Shown piece by piece: positions 36,301 through 43,430 of a stretch of DNA of 64,000 bases. The stretch comes from Lineus longissimus (taxonomy: Eukaryota > Nemertea > Pilidiophora > Heteronemertea > Lineidae): positions 560,001-624,000 of the forward strand of contig NC_088314.1 of NCBI RefSeq assembly GCF_910592395.1, read 5' to 3'. Within the stretch, counting starts at the first letter, position 1. The number at the start of each line of letters is the position of its first letter. Below the pieces are notes generated by a model. That model saw only the letters and a program-made list of their open reading frames with translations. It was not told where the DNA came from and made no database searches. The position numbers and the translations under genes were made by a program.

Positions 36301-37957
36301 GGAGTTTTTCGAATACAATCGTGAACAAGAATTAAAAAAGAAAGGAGAACAAAAGTTAATTGAGAAGGGGCGAGATAGAGATAATCTGGGTAAAAGGCAT
36401 GAGCGGGAATACAAAGATCATAAGCAGGAGAGAAGGTTCCATGAGACAAGGGGAGAGGACGACCATTTAGACAAAACACGCGAACAAGACTACCATGAAT
36501 ATAGTCGAGAAAAGGGTTATACCGAGCAGAGTTATGATCCGTATGGAGAGAAAAATCGTGATCGGAATCCATATTCAGATCGAGATCGGCCGCATAGCTA
36601 CGGACCTCCTGGTTACCGATGGAATCCTGAACATAATGCGCCTTATGATAAACGCGCTGAGTATGGGAGGAGGGATAGCTTGCCGAGAGAGAGTCAGTAT
36701 GATAGACCTTACATGGGCCAGGCAAGGCGCAGGGAGCGGTCATTTGATTTAGGTTTAGAGCGCGAGAGATCCTTTGGTGCAATGTCATTTGGTGGTTATG
36801 AACACGAGGACAGGCGTGAGAGGGAGTATTCAGGTTCTCAAGCTTACCGGCCTGGATATGGTGAGCGGCCACTGGCAAATAGACCTGAGCCTGGTTACCC
36901 TCCACCTGAAAAAGTCATACCAGGTCGTCAAGGTATTTACCTACCAGACCCAGAGCAAGCGCGCCCTCCAGGTCCTAGTGCAGCGCGACCGTATCTCGAT
37001 CCGACGTTTTTGCGGCAGCCACAGCGTTTGGCCCCTCCTTTTAACACTGAACAAACTTCATTATCCCGGGAGTCTTTAGATCATGACACAGATAATGAGC
37101 ATGTAGATCCGCGGGTTAATATGTCTTCCCCTTTTGGTGTGGAACATTCGCAGTCACAGCCAACGAAAGAGAAGCCAACACTGTACCAGCAGACTGTTGG
37201 ATCCTTGGAAGGGCAGGGGATACGAATACAGTGGAAGAAACCACCCCGGGAACTCGAGCAGTTTGCTCTCAAGGGCGGTCCACTCCCTTGGCACTCGCAG
37301 CAACAATACAGTCAAGACTCCGATACCAGCAGTGAAAAGTTAAGAAACTTGAGTTACGGCTATAGTAGTTTTTCTGAACCAAAATCCGCTGTGAAAAGGT
37401 TTGATTCGTCTTCACCCATTTCAACGGAGAGGGAGGAATTCCAAAACTCATCTGACTTGTCTTTCACTCAGAATCCTTTAGATTTCCATTCAGGCCCAAG
37501 TGGTGTGAATCGTTTAAGCGGTTTTCATGTTTCTCGGGCAGAACAAAACGTACTTAATGATGAGAAACCAGGTAACAATCTTGGGCGCAATGACACGTTT
37601 TTAAGCAACACAGACAATGATTTTGTGGTGAAGAATAACAAAGATATCCGTTATCCAATGGATGAATTTGACACACTGGGTGATGAGACGGACCAAATGA
37701 CAATAAGTAGCCTTCCTCCTGATGACCACTGTGAAGATGGTTCAGAACAAGAAACAGGCCTGCCTCCTGGCGGTGATGGGAAGAAACCTGTGGAACTCGA
37801 AGAGCACATTGTTGTTGAGAATTCAGTAGGTTTGTCTTGTGAACCTTCCATGAATTTGGATGCACCTTTGGAAGATCTGAGACCAGCGAAAACATCGCCC
37901 AGTTCACGTCCGCCCCACATGAGACAGACCAGTGAAGAGGAGGAGTGGAATATGTAG
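13760..37957 (+). CDS. WHRN-like: Whirlin/harmonin/dyschronic-like PDZ scaffold protein (whole spliced CDS, 9 coding exons)
   Basis: The spliced CDS predicts 2,263 residues. The start is the ATG in accATGG at 13,760; the open frame runs further 5' but has no other upstream ATG. Residues 13-84 form a harmonin-homology domain (motifs CEILKAALKHF and VINTPQKMVLLEEI). Residues 85-480 are a Ser/Lys/Asp-rich disordered linker. PDZ1 is about 483-565, with ligand loop LGFS at 498-501 and VGDRILKVND. PDZ2 is about 588-675, with loop LGCS and the core VDPGSPAEKVGLKNGD. Residues 750-2263 are highly charged and end in WNM. PDZ1 looks closest to whirlin PDZ1 by memory. Family members are cytoplasmic scaffolds: vertebrate whirlin sits at stereocilia tips and the periciliary membrane, and fly Dyschronic affects channel and synapse organisation. 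No third PDZ is seen, and the protein is more than twice the usual length (whirlin about 900). All eight junctions are GT-AG and phase-consistent. PDZD7 and harmonin are the alternative family labels. Confidence 0.9.
18746..18869 (+). repeat. Direct duplication of about 40 bp (spaced copies)
   Basis: The motif ctcagtaaccaacgt followed by aaagac and ccttcttcctatag occurs at 18,746-18,785 and again at 18,825-18,869. The second copy has a 5-bp insertion. It lies inside intron 1 and looks like a local duplication. Confidence 0.8.
19906..20286 (+). repeat. 64/65-bp tandem array, about 6 copies
   Basis: Units start cagtgtaacttacag at 19,906, 19,971, 20,036, 20,100, 20,164 and 20,228. The first two spacings are 65 bp and the rest 64, because the later units lack one A in the ggaaaac run. 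The last four units are virtually identical, pointing to recent expansion by unequal exchange or slippage. There are no spacers, so this is not a CRISPR array. Confidence 0.95.
20295..20335. repeat. Imperfect inverted repeat / hairpin
   Basis: tagaggaaagatattg is followed, after a ttgttg-containing loop, by caatatctctttacctcta. The arms pair over about 16 bp with small bulges. It directly abuts the end of the 64-bp array, so it may be a boundary structure or a short foldback element. No RNA gene is claimed. Confidence 0.6.
20521..20746 (+). repeat. 113-bp tandem duplication
   Basis: Two copies start ggagtgaaatagac at 20,521 and ggagtgaaatagac at 20,634. They run through accacaactcttgtctcacc to gataaaggctttcccc. 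Differences are few, mostly transitions, so the duplication is moderately recent. It is intronic and gives a spurious repetitive ORF. Confidence 0.9.
21920..22061 (+). CDS. WHRN-like: Whirlin-like exon 2: second half of PDZ1
   Basis: Acceptor tctctgcag|ggtctt and donor atgcca a|gtaagt. It encodes residues 527-573 plus one base of codon 574. It continues PDZ1 exactly with GLQVGDRILKVND, then ITHDEAAYTIK (the helix lining the ligand groove, with its first-position His) and the last strand IVMFVTSS. The join to exon 1 is phase 0 and rebuilds an uninterrupted PDZ fold. Confidence 0.93.
22062..25625 (+). other. Intron 2 of the whirlin-like gene
   Basis: Begins gtaagt and ends atctttgcag. It contains the (AAT)n-tailed retroposon-like remnant at 24,293. 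No other exon or gene could be supported. Confidence 0.8.
24293..24480 (-). mobile_element. SINE/LINE 3'-end remnant with (ATT)n tail
   Basis: On the minus strand the segment reads through caggcgctttacaaataac into an (ATT) microsatellite at 24,293-24,310. A GCGCTTTACAAAT-like 3' end plus a short (ATT)n tail is typical of tRNA-derived SINEs and their partner LINEs in marine invertebrates. The 5' part cannot be delimited with certainty. Confidence 0.5.
25626..25731 (+). CDS. WHRN-like: Whirlin-like exon 3: inter-PDZ linker and start of PDZ2
   Basis: Acceptor ttatatctttgcag|cacgg and donor tcagggg|gtaggt. It encodes the rest of codon 574 through two bases of codon 609. After a short linker (RSAPPSMKGARAVENL) PDZ2 begins, with strand SMTVKA and ligand loop WLGCSIRG. 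The loop has G-C-S where PDZ1 has G-F-S. Confidence 0.9.
26083..26166 (+). repeat. 38-bp tandem duplication (2.2 copies)
   Basis: ttccttgtccgccatgaacc starts at 26,083 and at 26,121. A truncated third copy (ttccttgt) starts at 26,159. The two full copies appear identical, so this is a recent local duplication. Confidence 0.9.
29475..29524 (+). repeat. 24-bp tandem duplication (2 copies)
   Basis: gagaagtttctatggtaatg with its tcta tail is repeated perfectly at 29,475 and 29,499. It is followed by related tctatgg motifs to about 29,560. Confidence 0.9.
30021..30117 (+). CDS. WHRN-like: Whirlin-like exon 4: middle of PDZ2
   Basis: Acceptor tctttctctag|tggtac and donor gttagg|gtaagt. It completes codon 609 (Gly) and encodes residues 610-641. 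These include GTDYGMNPMVSNVDPGSPAE and the conserved GLKNGDLVVR turn and strand. It ends in phase 0. Confidence 0.93.
30118..30711 (+). other. Intron 4 of the whirlin-like gene
   Basis: 594 bp, gtaagt to tcattttcag. An antisense open frame here overlaps exon 4 and is a shadow. Nothing else is seen. Confidence 0.8.
30712..30823 (+). CDS. WHRN-like: Whirlin-like exon 5: end of PDZ2
   Basis: Acceptor cattttcag|atgaac and donor caacaag|gtttgt. It encodes residues 642-678 plus one base. It supplies the MNGVDVTSLTHMQIV helix with the groove His and the final strand ELRLLIKPI. A Gln-rich tail (EQPQQQ) leads into the disordered region. Confidence 0.92.
30824..31455 (+). other. Intron 5 of the whirlin-like gene
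   Basis: 632 bp, gtttgt to tactcatgcag. No additional features were recognised. Confidence 0.75.
31456..31557 (+). CDS. WHRN-like: Whirlin-like exon 6: Ser/Thr/Pro-rich linker
   Basis: Acceptor ctcatgcag|atgagg and donor agagaag|gtacgt. It completes codon 679 (Asp) and encodes EAREPLEDLS and a TPTPTFQNQGTSPSPV stretch. There is no domain here, so the assignment rests on strong splice sites, an open frame and matching phase (1 in, 1 out). Confidence 0.85.
31558..32900 (+). other. Intron 6 of the whirlin-like gene
   Basis: Begins gtacgt and ends tatattgcag if the microexon is used. Its distal part holds the dispersed repeat copy at about 32,389-32,570. No other exon is supported. Confidence 0.65.
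32389..32570 (+). repeat. Dispersed repeat, copy A (related to 59,538)
   Basis: tttgagtgtttctgtttttg aligns with tttcgagtgtttctgtttat at 59,538. Further downstream tcatggtctctctagc, gaaaca and ggggaacaacca align with tcatgatctctccagc, gaaaaca and ggaacaacga. Copy A carries an extra insertion of about 55 bp. The family is unknown; it is probably an old interspersed element. Confidence 0.55.
32901..32930 (+). CDS. WHRN-like: Whirlin-like exon 7: 30-nt microexon
   Basis: Acceptor ttcttatattgcag|ctagc and donor gttttcag|gtgtgt enclose exactly 30 nt. Spliced after exon 6 it completes codon 713 as Ala and encodes SNASLSQFS with one base left, which exon 8 completes. Entry and exit phases are both 1, so inclusion or skipping keeps the frame and exons 6 and 8 also join cleanly. 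That is the expected behaviour of an alternatively used microexon. It rests only on splice signals and phase, without homology. Confidence 0.6.
33080..33158 (+). CDS. WHRN-like: Whirlin-like exon 8: basic linker
   Basis: Acceptor gtcactgcag|cccca and donor agaagaa|gtaagt. It encodes APVPDQLPMPEKTDTGK and then a basic SPRGKRKQKK run that could act as a nuclear-localisation-like or lipid-binding patch (inference). It ends with two bases of codon 749. The introns on either side are short (149 and 253 bp). Confidence 0.87.
33412..37957 (+). CDS. WHRN-like: Whirlin-like exon 9: giant terminal exon, 1,514-residue charged tail
   Basis: Acceptor aactttgtttcag|atctg; stop TAG at 37,955-37,957. It completes Lys749 and encodes residues 750-2263. 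A His cluster (NHHHHEH) is followed by Lys/Glu-rich sequence (about 806-979) likely to be helical or coiled. Next come Ser/Asp-rich stretches, a Tyr/Arg-rich segment near 1460 (LLDYYEPRVRSLPRG) and Arg/Glu/Asp repeats near 1670-1780. Near 2005-2045 is a more conserved-looking, less charged segment (IQWKKPPRELEQF). No PDZ3 or Pro-rich whirlin tail is recognisable. The C terminus EEEEWNM has hydrophobic residues at positions 0 and -2, as in class II PDZ ligands. The frame stays open for 4.5 kb, which leaves little doubt that it is coding. Confidence 0.93.
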
Positions 37958-39680
37958 ACCATTTTACCCATGTCCATCTTTCTAGAAAGAAGTTGTCCTG
38001 GCTTGCTTTATTGGTATACGCGATGGGTAGTATAACCATCGCGTATCCTTGTCATTGGTATCCTCCAATGCAAGATGATTTCATTTCTACTGGACGTCAG
38101 GGCTATCTAGGTCACTTCATTATTGAGAGGGAATGAGTAAGATTGTTTACGTATTGGCCCACCACTGTAACCATATATCACTAGCTAAACAGGAAGTTCA
38201 TGCGGTCTTTTTTGACACTTTTGAAAGATCTCAGGTCGGGGGAGTTGGTTCCTCTGATGTGGCCAAACATTTGTGCAATATGTGTTTTAGATGATGTGTC
38301 GTAGTTAGAATGGATTGTAGTTGACCTGTAGTGGACTGGAGGGATACATAACATGTTCTGCAAGTAGATACGTGATTGCAGATGTTAACAATCGATTTCA
38401 TATACCGACGTTGATTTTGCATTGACAAAATTATCGTCCTACGGTTGGTTGTTTTGCCTTCAGTCCTGTGGGTTGGAGTTTGCTTTTAAAATGGAAAATT
38501 AGTCGGCTTTTCGTGATGGCTTTAAACGGGCTTTATGCTTCTTTGACGTGTAAATACTTGATTGGCTGCGATTATATAGAGTTCCATTCTCACATGTAAC
38601 GTGTCACTGTTCACCTTTCATGCGTGACATGAAGAACGAACAAGTCATTTCCAAAGAGCGGGCTACATACGATTCACGATGTCACTTTTCACACTCACGT
38701 CGTGTTTTCAAACCTGAGTCAGTTGACTCGTGACAAGTGAAACATGACAAGTGACCACATGAGCCCTATATAATCGCGGCCTGGTAGATACTTCACTCAC
38801 TGAGAGTGTCGAATAGGCGAATGGTAAAGCTGGGTGTAAGGTCAGAATATCATTTTGTGGAAATACTACAAAAATCCAATACGCATCCACGACGGTTGTA
38901 AAAATAATCATTTAGTCACGAAAATTTTTAAGTCTTTTTAACAAGATGAGTTTGTAAATATACTGGAACAATTTGTACAATATATATATCTATCCGATGA
39001 ACTTTGTAAAGTGTTGTCATATAAGTATTTGTACATGAATTGCTGTCATCATTTCAACTCATCTGTCATTATAAAGCCTCTCTCCTCTGTGCAATATATG
39101 AAATATGCATACATGCCACCATTGATAAGTTTATACTCTCAAAAGCTATTCTTGACATGATCTGAAGTCCTGTTTCGCCACCACATGAATTGATTGGTGG
39201 TGTTACAGTGGTTCCATCTCGTCTCACCAGACACAGGCACCTTGTTGATGGAGTTCGCGAGTACATAGCAACTCTGCGCATGCAATGTGCGTATACTTAC
39301 AGAACAACTTTCATTTTTTGGCATGTGTGAGCATATTTGAATTGTTTTGAAAATTAAAAATATAGGCACAATACCTATTTTTTCTGTAACCTATATGTAC
39401 GGTACCTGAGTACAAGACCATGCTGAGTATCAAAATCATGACGTCTTCTATATGGCTGGGGTCAAAATGCTAAAAAATGCATAACACTTTTTGAGTTTTT
39501 CAATGGTCAGATATTCTGCCAATTAAAAACATAGCTATATAAATTGTGTCATTTTGTTATAATACATAAGTTACGTGTTGTGACTGCCTAAACCTAAATT
39601 ATTCCTGGTCCACTTTGTGTATATTCAAATCTAGTCAAACAAGTATATTTCAACAAATAAAGTGTTCACATAATGACGAT
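37958..39680 (+). other. Probable 3' UTR of the whirlin-like gene
   Basis: Non-coding, AT-rich sequence between the stop codon and the first clear AATAAA. It contains a Pumilio-type element TGTAAATA at 38,953-38,960. A TATATAA-like motif at about 38,766 is probably fortuitous. The UTR length of about 1.7 kb is inferred from the polyadenylation signal. Confidence 0.55.
39656..39661 (+). terminator. Candidate polyadenylation signal AATAAA (whirlin-like gene)
   Basis: Canonical hexamer in the context caacaaataaagtgttc, about 1.7 kb after the stop codon. I noticed no earlier canonical hexamer in the 3' UTR. Cleavage would fall near 39,675-39,690. Confidence 0.55.
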
Positions 39681-40618
39681 ACTCGGCTGTTTTTTGCTCA
39701 TTCCTCCATCACGGCACCAATCACTCGTGGTTTCTTGTTTTGTCACTAGCACTCCCTGGAGCCCGGCCAGACGACTTTTCTGCGATGTCACGCCCAAACA
39801 CGTGGTGGGGAGATGGCCAAGCGTCTGAATACGCACCCTGATAAGGCACATCTTCTGATGGTGACAGGACAGAGGCGAAAGACATGTTGTCAGTACGCAA
39901 GACTATCGTCAGTTGTTCAAGTTAATCACAGAGGCGTTGTCGGCGGCGCTGCTGGTTGGATTACAATCAATAGCATCGTCTGCCGTGAGCTCCGATGTAT
40001 AACTCGATCACTGTTACGACATCCTGCAACAATTTATGAGACGGAACTTATGGTGGCGGAACCCCTGGAATTCGTCGGTAATCAAGAATTATTGGTATCG
40101 ATTCGAAAACTTTTGATCTCGTAAAAAGGTCAGGCGACATTCTTTTGAATGTCAATTTAAATCGCGAAGAAAGTTTGATGGGTATATAATTTGGTCCCAC
40201 GAGGTTGCCTGCTCACTTCCCAACTTGAAACCTCAATTGGTTAACGCAAAGCCTAAGTGGTTAAGTGGTCTTGAAGCATTATATCTAGTCGTTTTAACTA
40301 ACTAGGGGCGATTGGATGTGGAAAGCAACTCTTTGGGATTAGAAATTGATTTATGCTGAGTGAGACACTCGGAAAGTTTTTCACACTTGCAAGCAAGTAA
40401 AAAACCTTTCGTGTTTCTCATTAATATAAGCTGCTCAGCCAAGATCACAACGAATGCGTCGGGTTTCTGATGTATTATATCAACAGCTGCAGGCCTTTAT
40501 CATCTTGCCCTGCTGGAGCAATCTGAAGGCTTGGGAGTTTCGTTACACACATATTTGAGCAACTCTTCGATGATCACTGAGAGTCTTCCTTTCTTTGTTA
40601 AGGTTGAACGCAACACAA
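39681..40618. other. Intergenic stretch
   Basis: No gene can be supported. A CACGTG E-box lies near 39,799. A 103-codon open frame at 39,813-40,124 has no recognised domain. Confidence 0.45.
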
Positions 40619-41505
40619 CTTCCCGTCTTCCATTGATCAGCTTTGTTCAGTTCCAACGTAACGGGCCGTTTTCCCTGCCTGCCTGCCCGCCTGCCTGCCC
40701 GTCTTCCATTCATCAGCTTTGTTCAGTTCCAACGTAACGGGCCGTTTTCCCTGCCTGCCCGCCTGCCTGCCCGTCTTCCATTCATCAGCTTTGTTCAGTT
40801 CCAACGTAACGGGCCGTTTTCCCTGCCTGCCTGCCCGTCTTCCTTTCATCAGCTTTGTTCAGTTCCAACGTAACGGGCCGTTTTCCCTGCCTGCCTGCGT
40901 GCCTGCCCGTCTTCCATTCATCAGCTTTGTTCAGTTCCAACGTAACGGGCCGTTTTCCCTGCCTGCCTGCCCGTCTTCCATTCATCAGCTTTGTTCAGTT
41001 CCAACGTAACGGGCCGTTTTCCCTGCCTGCCTGCGTGCCCGTCTTCCATTCATCAGCTTTGTTCAGTTCCAACGTAACGGGCCGTTTTCCCTGCCTGCCT
41101 GCCCGTCTTCCTTTCATCAGCTTTGTTCAGTTCCAACGTAACGGGCCGTTTTCCCTGCCTGCCTGCCTGCCCGTCTTCCTTTCATCAGCTTTGTTCAGTT
41201 CCAACGTAACGGGCCGTTTTCCCTGCCTGCCTGCGTGCCCGTCTTCCATTCATCAGCTTTGTTCAGTTCCAACGTAACGGGCCGTTTTCCCTGCCTGCCT
41301 GCCCGTCTTCCTTTCATCAGCTTTGTTCAGTTCCAACGTAACGGGCCGTTTTCCCTGCCTGCCTCTGCCTGCCTGTCTTCCTTTCATCAGCTTTGTTAAG
41401 CTTAAGCGTAACGGGTTGTTTTACCTTCCCGTCGTCCTTTCATCAGCTCTGTTCAGCTCAAACGTAACGGGTCATTTTCCCCTCCCGTCGTCCATTCAGC
41501 GCCAA
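40619..41505. repeat. Compound minisatellite: about 68-bp unit with nested CTGC tetranucleotide, about 13-14 copies
   Basis: Each unit contains cagctttgttcagttccaac, gtaacgggccgttttccctg, then a run of gcctgcctgc, then cccgtcttccattcat. Unit starts (ttgttcag) fall at 40,643, 40,719, 40,791, 40,855, 40,927, 40,991, 41,059, 41,123, 41,191, 41,259, 41,323 and 41,393. Spacings are 76, 72, 64, 72, 64, 68, 64, 68, 68, 64 and 70 bp, so nearly all steps are multiples of 4 and come from the CTGC run. The last two units are diverged. Some units carry ccattcat and others cctttcat. Repetitive ORFs on both strands here are artefacts. Confidence 0.95.
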
Positions 41506-41861
41506 TCAGAATGCACTTGAACTGAAAGCTGCCAGTGCGATCAATGAGGATTAGCTAACATTATAACAAGTCAGATTTCATCGCCAACTTGCCACACTAC
41601 TTACTATTTGCCTCTTTGAATAATTATCGGCATCGCTAACCGATTTTATGTTACGATAACTCGCTTCATAAGAGACTCGCTACCGCGCTCGGATACAAAG
41701 CCACGTTGTTTGTTATTTCACACGGGGATGCTGGATGACGCCATTGTGTCATTTCACGCGGAGTTCGTGGTTGATTCTGCCGGTGACATTCGATTTAATT
41801 GACGACAAATATTGGATAGCAAGAAACTGCAGCGGCTCATTCATCGACGTAACCCTCTTGA

Positions 41862-42045
41862 CCAATCAGGATTGGTGCTCGCGCTGACGTCACATTACAG
41901 GTAGCAGACGACGCAAGGGACCAATCGCACCTGTGCTCAGTGCGACCACGTGACAGAGCATTGAAAAGGGAAATGGGACAATTACTGGCGTAGTTTGTGG
42001 ATTTACATTTGTCTTTCGGACTCGACCGTTTGCAGTATAAGAGGA
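41862..42045 (+). promoter_or_regulatory. Putative promoter of the FLamide-type neuropeptide gene
   Basis: In order there are: two opposed CCAAT boxes (ccaatcaggattgg, 41,862-41,875); a perfect CRE palindrome TGACGTCA (41,885-41,892); another CCAAT box (41,921); an E-box CACGTGAC (41,947-41,954); and a TATA-like tataag (42,036-42,041). With usual spacing, transcription would start near 42,066, leaving a 5' UTR of about 50 nt. The CRE suggests cAMP/Ca2+-responsive CREB control, common for neuropeptide genes. Motifs are seen; their function is inferred. Confidence 0.6.
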
Positions 42046-42116
42046 CCACAAGCCAAGCAAGCGGCCAAAGTTACCAACTCGCTGATCAACGCCACAAGTC
42101 GCAACACCAGGCGGAT

Positions 42117-42692
42117 ATGAGGTCGCAAGACATATTAGTATTTTGTTTCATACTTGGGTCATGTCTAGTTAGCACTGCTTACGCGGATTCTAATGATAAA
42201 CGGGCCCGCAACTTCCTCGGAAAGCGAGATTCGGCGGATACAAAAAATGAGGACGATAAGTCTGTTTTGAACAATGATGATTTCGTCAAGAGAGTCCAGG
42301 AATATCTGGACCATAATGACTTTTTAGAGGACGGGTTGGATGAAGACAAACGAGGCCCTAGTTTCTTAGGAAAACGTGCTGATGATATCGACGAGGAAAA
42401 ACGCCGGCACAGCTTCATAGGAAAACGCCGGCCAAGTTTCCTAGGGAAGCGTGGACCACACTTTTTGGGAAAACGTGGCCGATATTTCTTAGGCAAACGC
42501 GGGAGATATTTCCTTGGGAAACGCGACGGTGACGACGAAGACATGGACACTTTTGACGAAGAAAAGCGCAGGCTTTTCCTGGGCAAGCGTGCGGATTTGG
42601 ACGACACGGAATTCGGAGACATGGAAGACGAAATGGAAAAACGGCGTCTGTTTCTCGGGAAGCGTGTGAGCAGGAACTTTATCGGAAAGTAA
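42117..42692 (+). CDS. FLamide/FIamide-type neuropeptide precursor (10 amidated peptides)
   Basis: 191 residues, intronless CDS. The start is the ATG at 42,117; the frame is open further 5', but this Met begins a clear signal peptide (LVFCFILGSCLVSTAYA, predicted cleavage after Ala23). The mature part has ten F(L/I)G units next to dibasic sites: ARNFLG, GPSFLG, RHSFIG, RPSFLG, GPHFLG, GRYFLG twice, RLFLG twice and VSRNFIG. Convertase cleavage at KR and amidation of Gly would give -FLamide or -FIamide. Acidic spacers (for example DGDDEDMDTFDEE) separate clusters. The last copy ends GK-stop, which carboxypeptidase trimming would still allow to be amidated. The product should be secreted from neurons or endocrine cells and act on a GPCR. 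GRYFLamide resembles AKYFLamide (FLamide) of Platynereis. A relation to molluscan PXFVamide peptides is an alternative. The antisense 205-codon frame is a shadow. Confidence 0.93.
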   Translation: MRSQDILVFCFILGSCLVSTAYADSNDKRARNFLGKRDSADTKNEDDKSVLNNDDFVKRVQEYLDHNDFLEDGLDEDKRGPSFLGKRADDIDEEKRRHSFIGKRRPSFLGKRGPHFLGKRGRYFLGKRGRYFLGKRDGDDEDMDTFDEEKRRLFLGKRADLDDTEFGDMEDEMEKRRLFLGKRVSRNFIGK

Positions 42693-43430
42693 GGACTGAC
42701 TAGCAGGCCGATGACCGGTAAGTCAGTTGCTTTTCTTGGCTTATGTTGGCCCTGTCCCATGTGCACTGTGATAAGCCCAACTGACTCATTGTACATTGGT
42801 AGTGTTTCTCAACGCTGTTTTCGTCCGTGTATGCCGAGGTACCACTTTCTGACTCTTGCCTATTTAGTACTACCATTTGCCTTATTTCGGATACTTTAGT
42901 GTACATGGACGTTACAGGCGAAGTAGAGTCCAGTAGTTACGCACGTGTTTATGTTACCTTTGCCAGTGCATCACAGGATATATTTTGGAACAATCCTCAG
43001 CTAAAAACAACGCAAATTTGAGAAAAACGTCGTATTTCGGATATAAAAGGATATTTCCATCGTAACTGACTAATGTAATGGGCGTCCATGAAATTATGAA
43101 CGATCCAATATAGACAGTCGGAAAAAGCCCCAACCAGAAGAACGAAAAGAGATCGACGTACGTAATAGAAAAGTAGTCGTCACGTTTTGAGAACTGCTGA
43201 TTTAATTGGGGCAAAATTGGCGGCACTGCCGTGCTGAGCCGCGTCCGACTCTTCATCTGTATTCAAAACGACAAATATTTGAACTAATTACGAGAATTTT
43301 GGACCAAAAATCAAACTTTCAACCCAAGAGTGAGTTTGTAAACTGTCACCAAGCGCACCAGACATCGTTTTGTGGACATCCACCCTGAATAGAACCTTCC
43401 AACTTAATAAACAAATCTCGGACAAAGATA
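42693..43430 (+). other. Probable 3' UTR of the neuropeptide gene
   Basis: Non-coding sequence from the stop codon to the first downstream AATAAA. No conserved element was recognised. If the gtaagg at the stop codon is used as a splice donor, part of this would be intron. Confidence 0.45.
43406..43411 (+). terminator. Candidate polyadenylation signal AATAAA (neuropeptide gene)
   Basis: Canonical hexamer in aacttaataaacaaatc, about 715 nt after the stop codon. It is the first canonical signal I noticed downstream. Confidence 0.5.

Noticed and set aside
36177-36905. 242-codon minus-strand ORF, and other antisense or frame-shifted ORFs in 33.4-38 kb
   Set aside because: Shadows of the long coding exon caused by its biased codon composition.
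38760-38775. TATATAA promoter motif
   Set aside because: It lies within the presumed 3' UTR with no open frame or further promoter elements downstream.
40531-41520. Repetitive ORFs on both strands in 40.5-41.5 kb
   Set aside because: They translate the compound minisatellite; no initiator context or independent evidence.
42179-42796. 205-codon minus-strand ORF opposite the neuropeptide gene
   Set aside because: The sense strand has a signal peptide and ten processed peptide motifs; the antisense frame is a by-product of repeated GKR codons.
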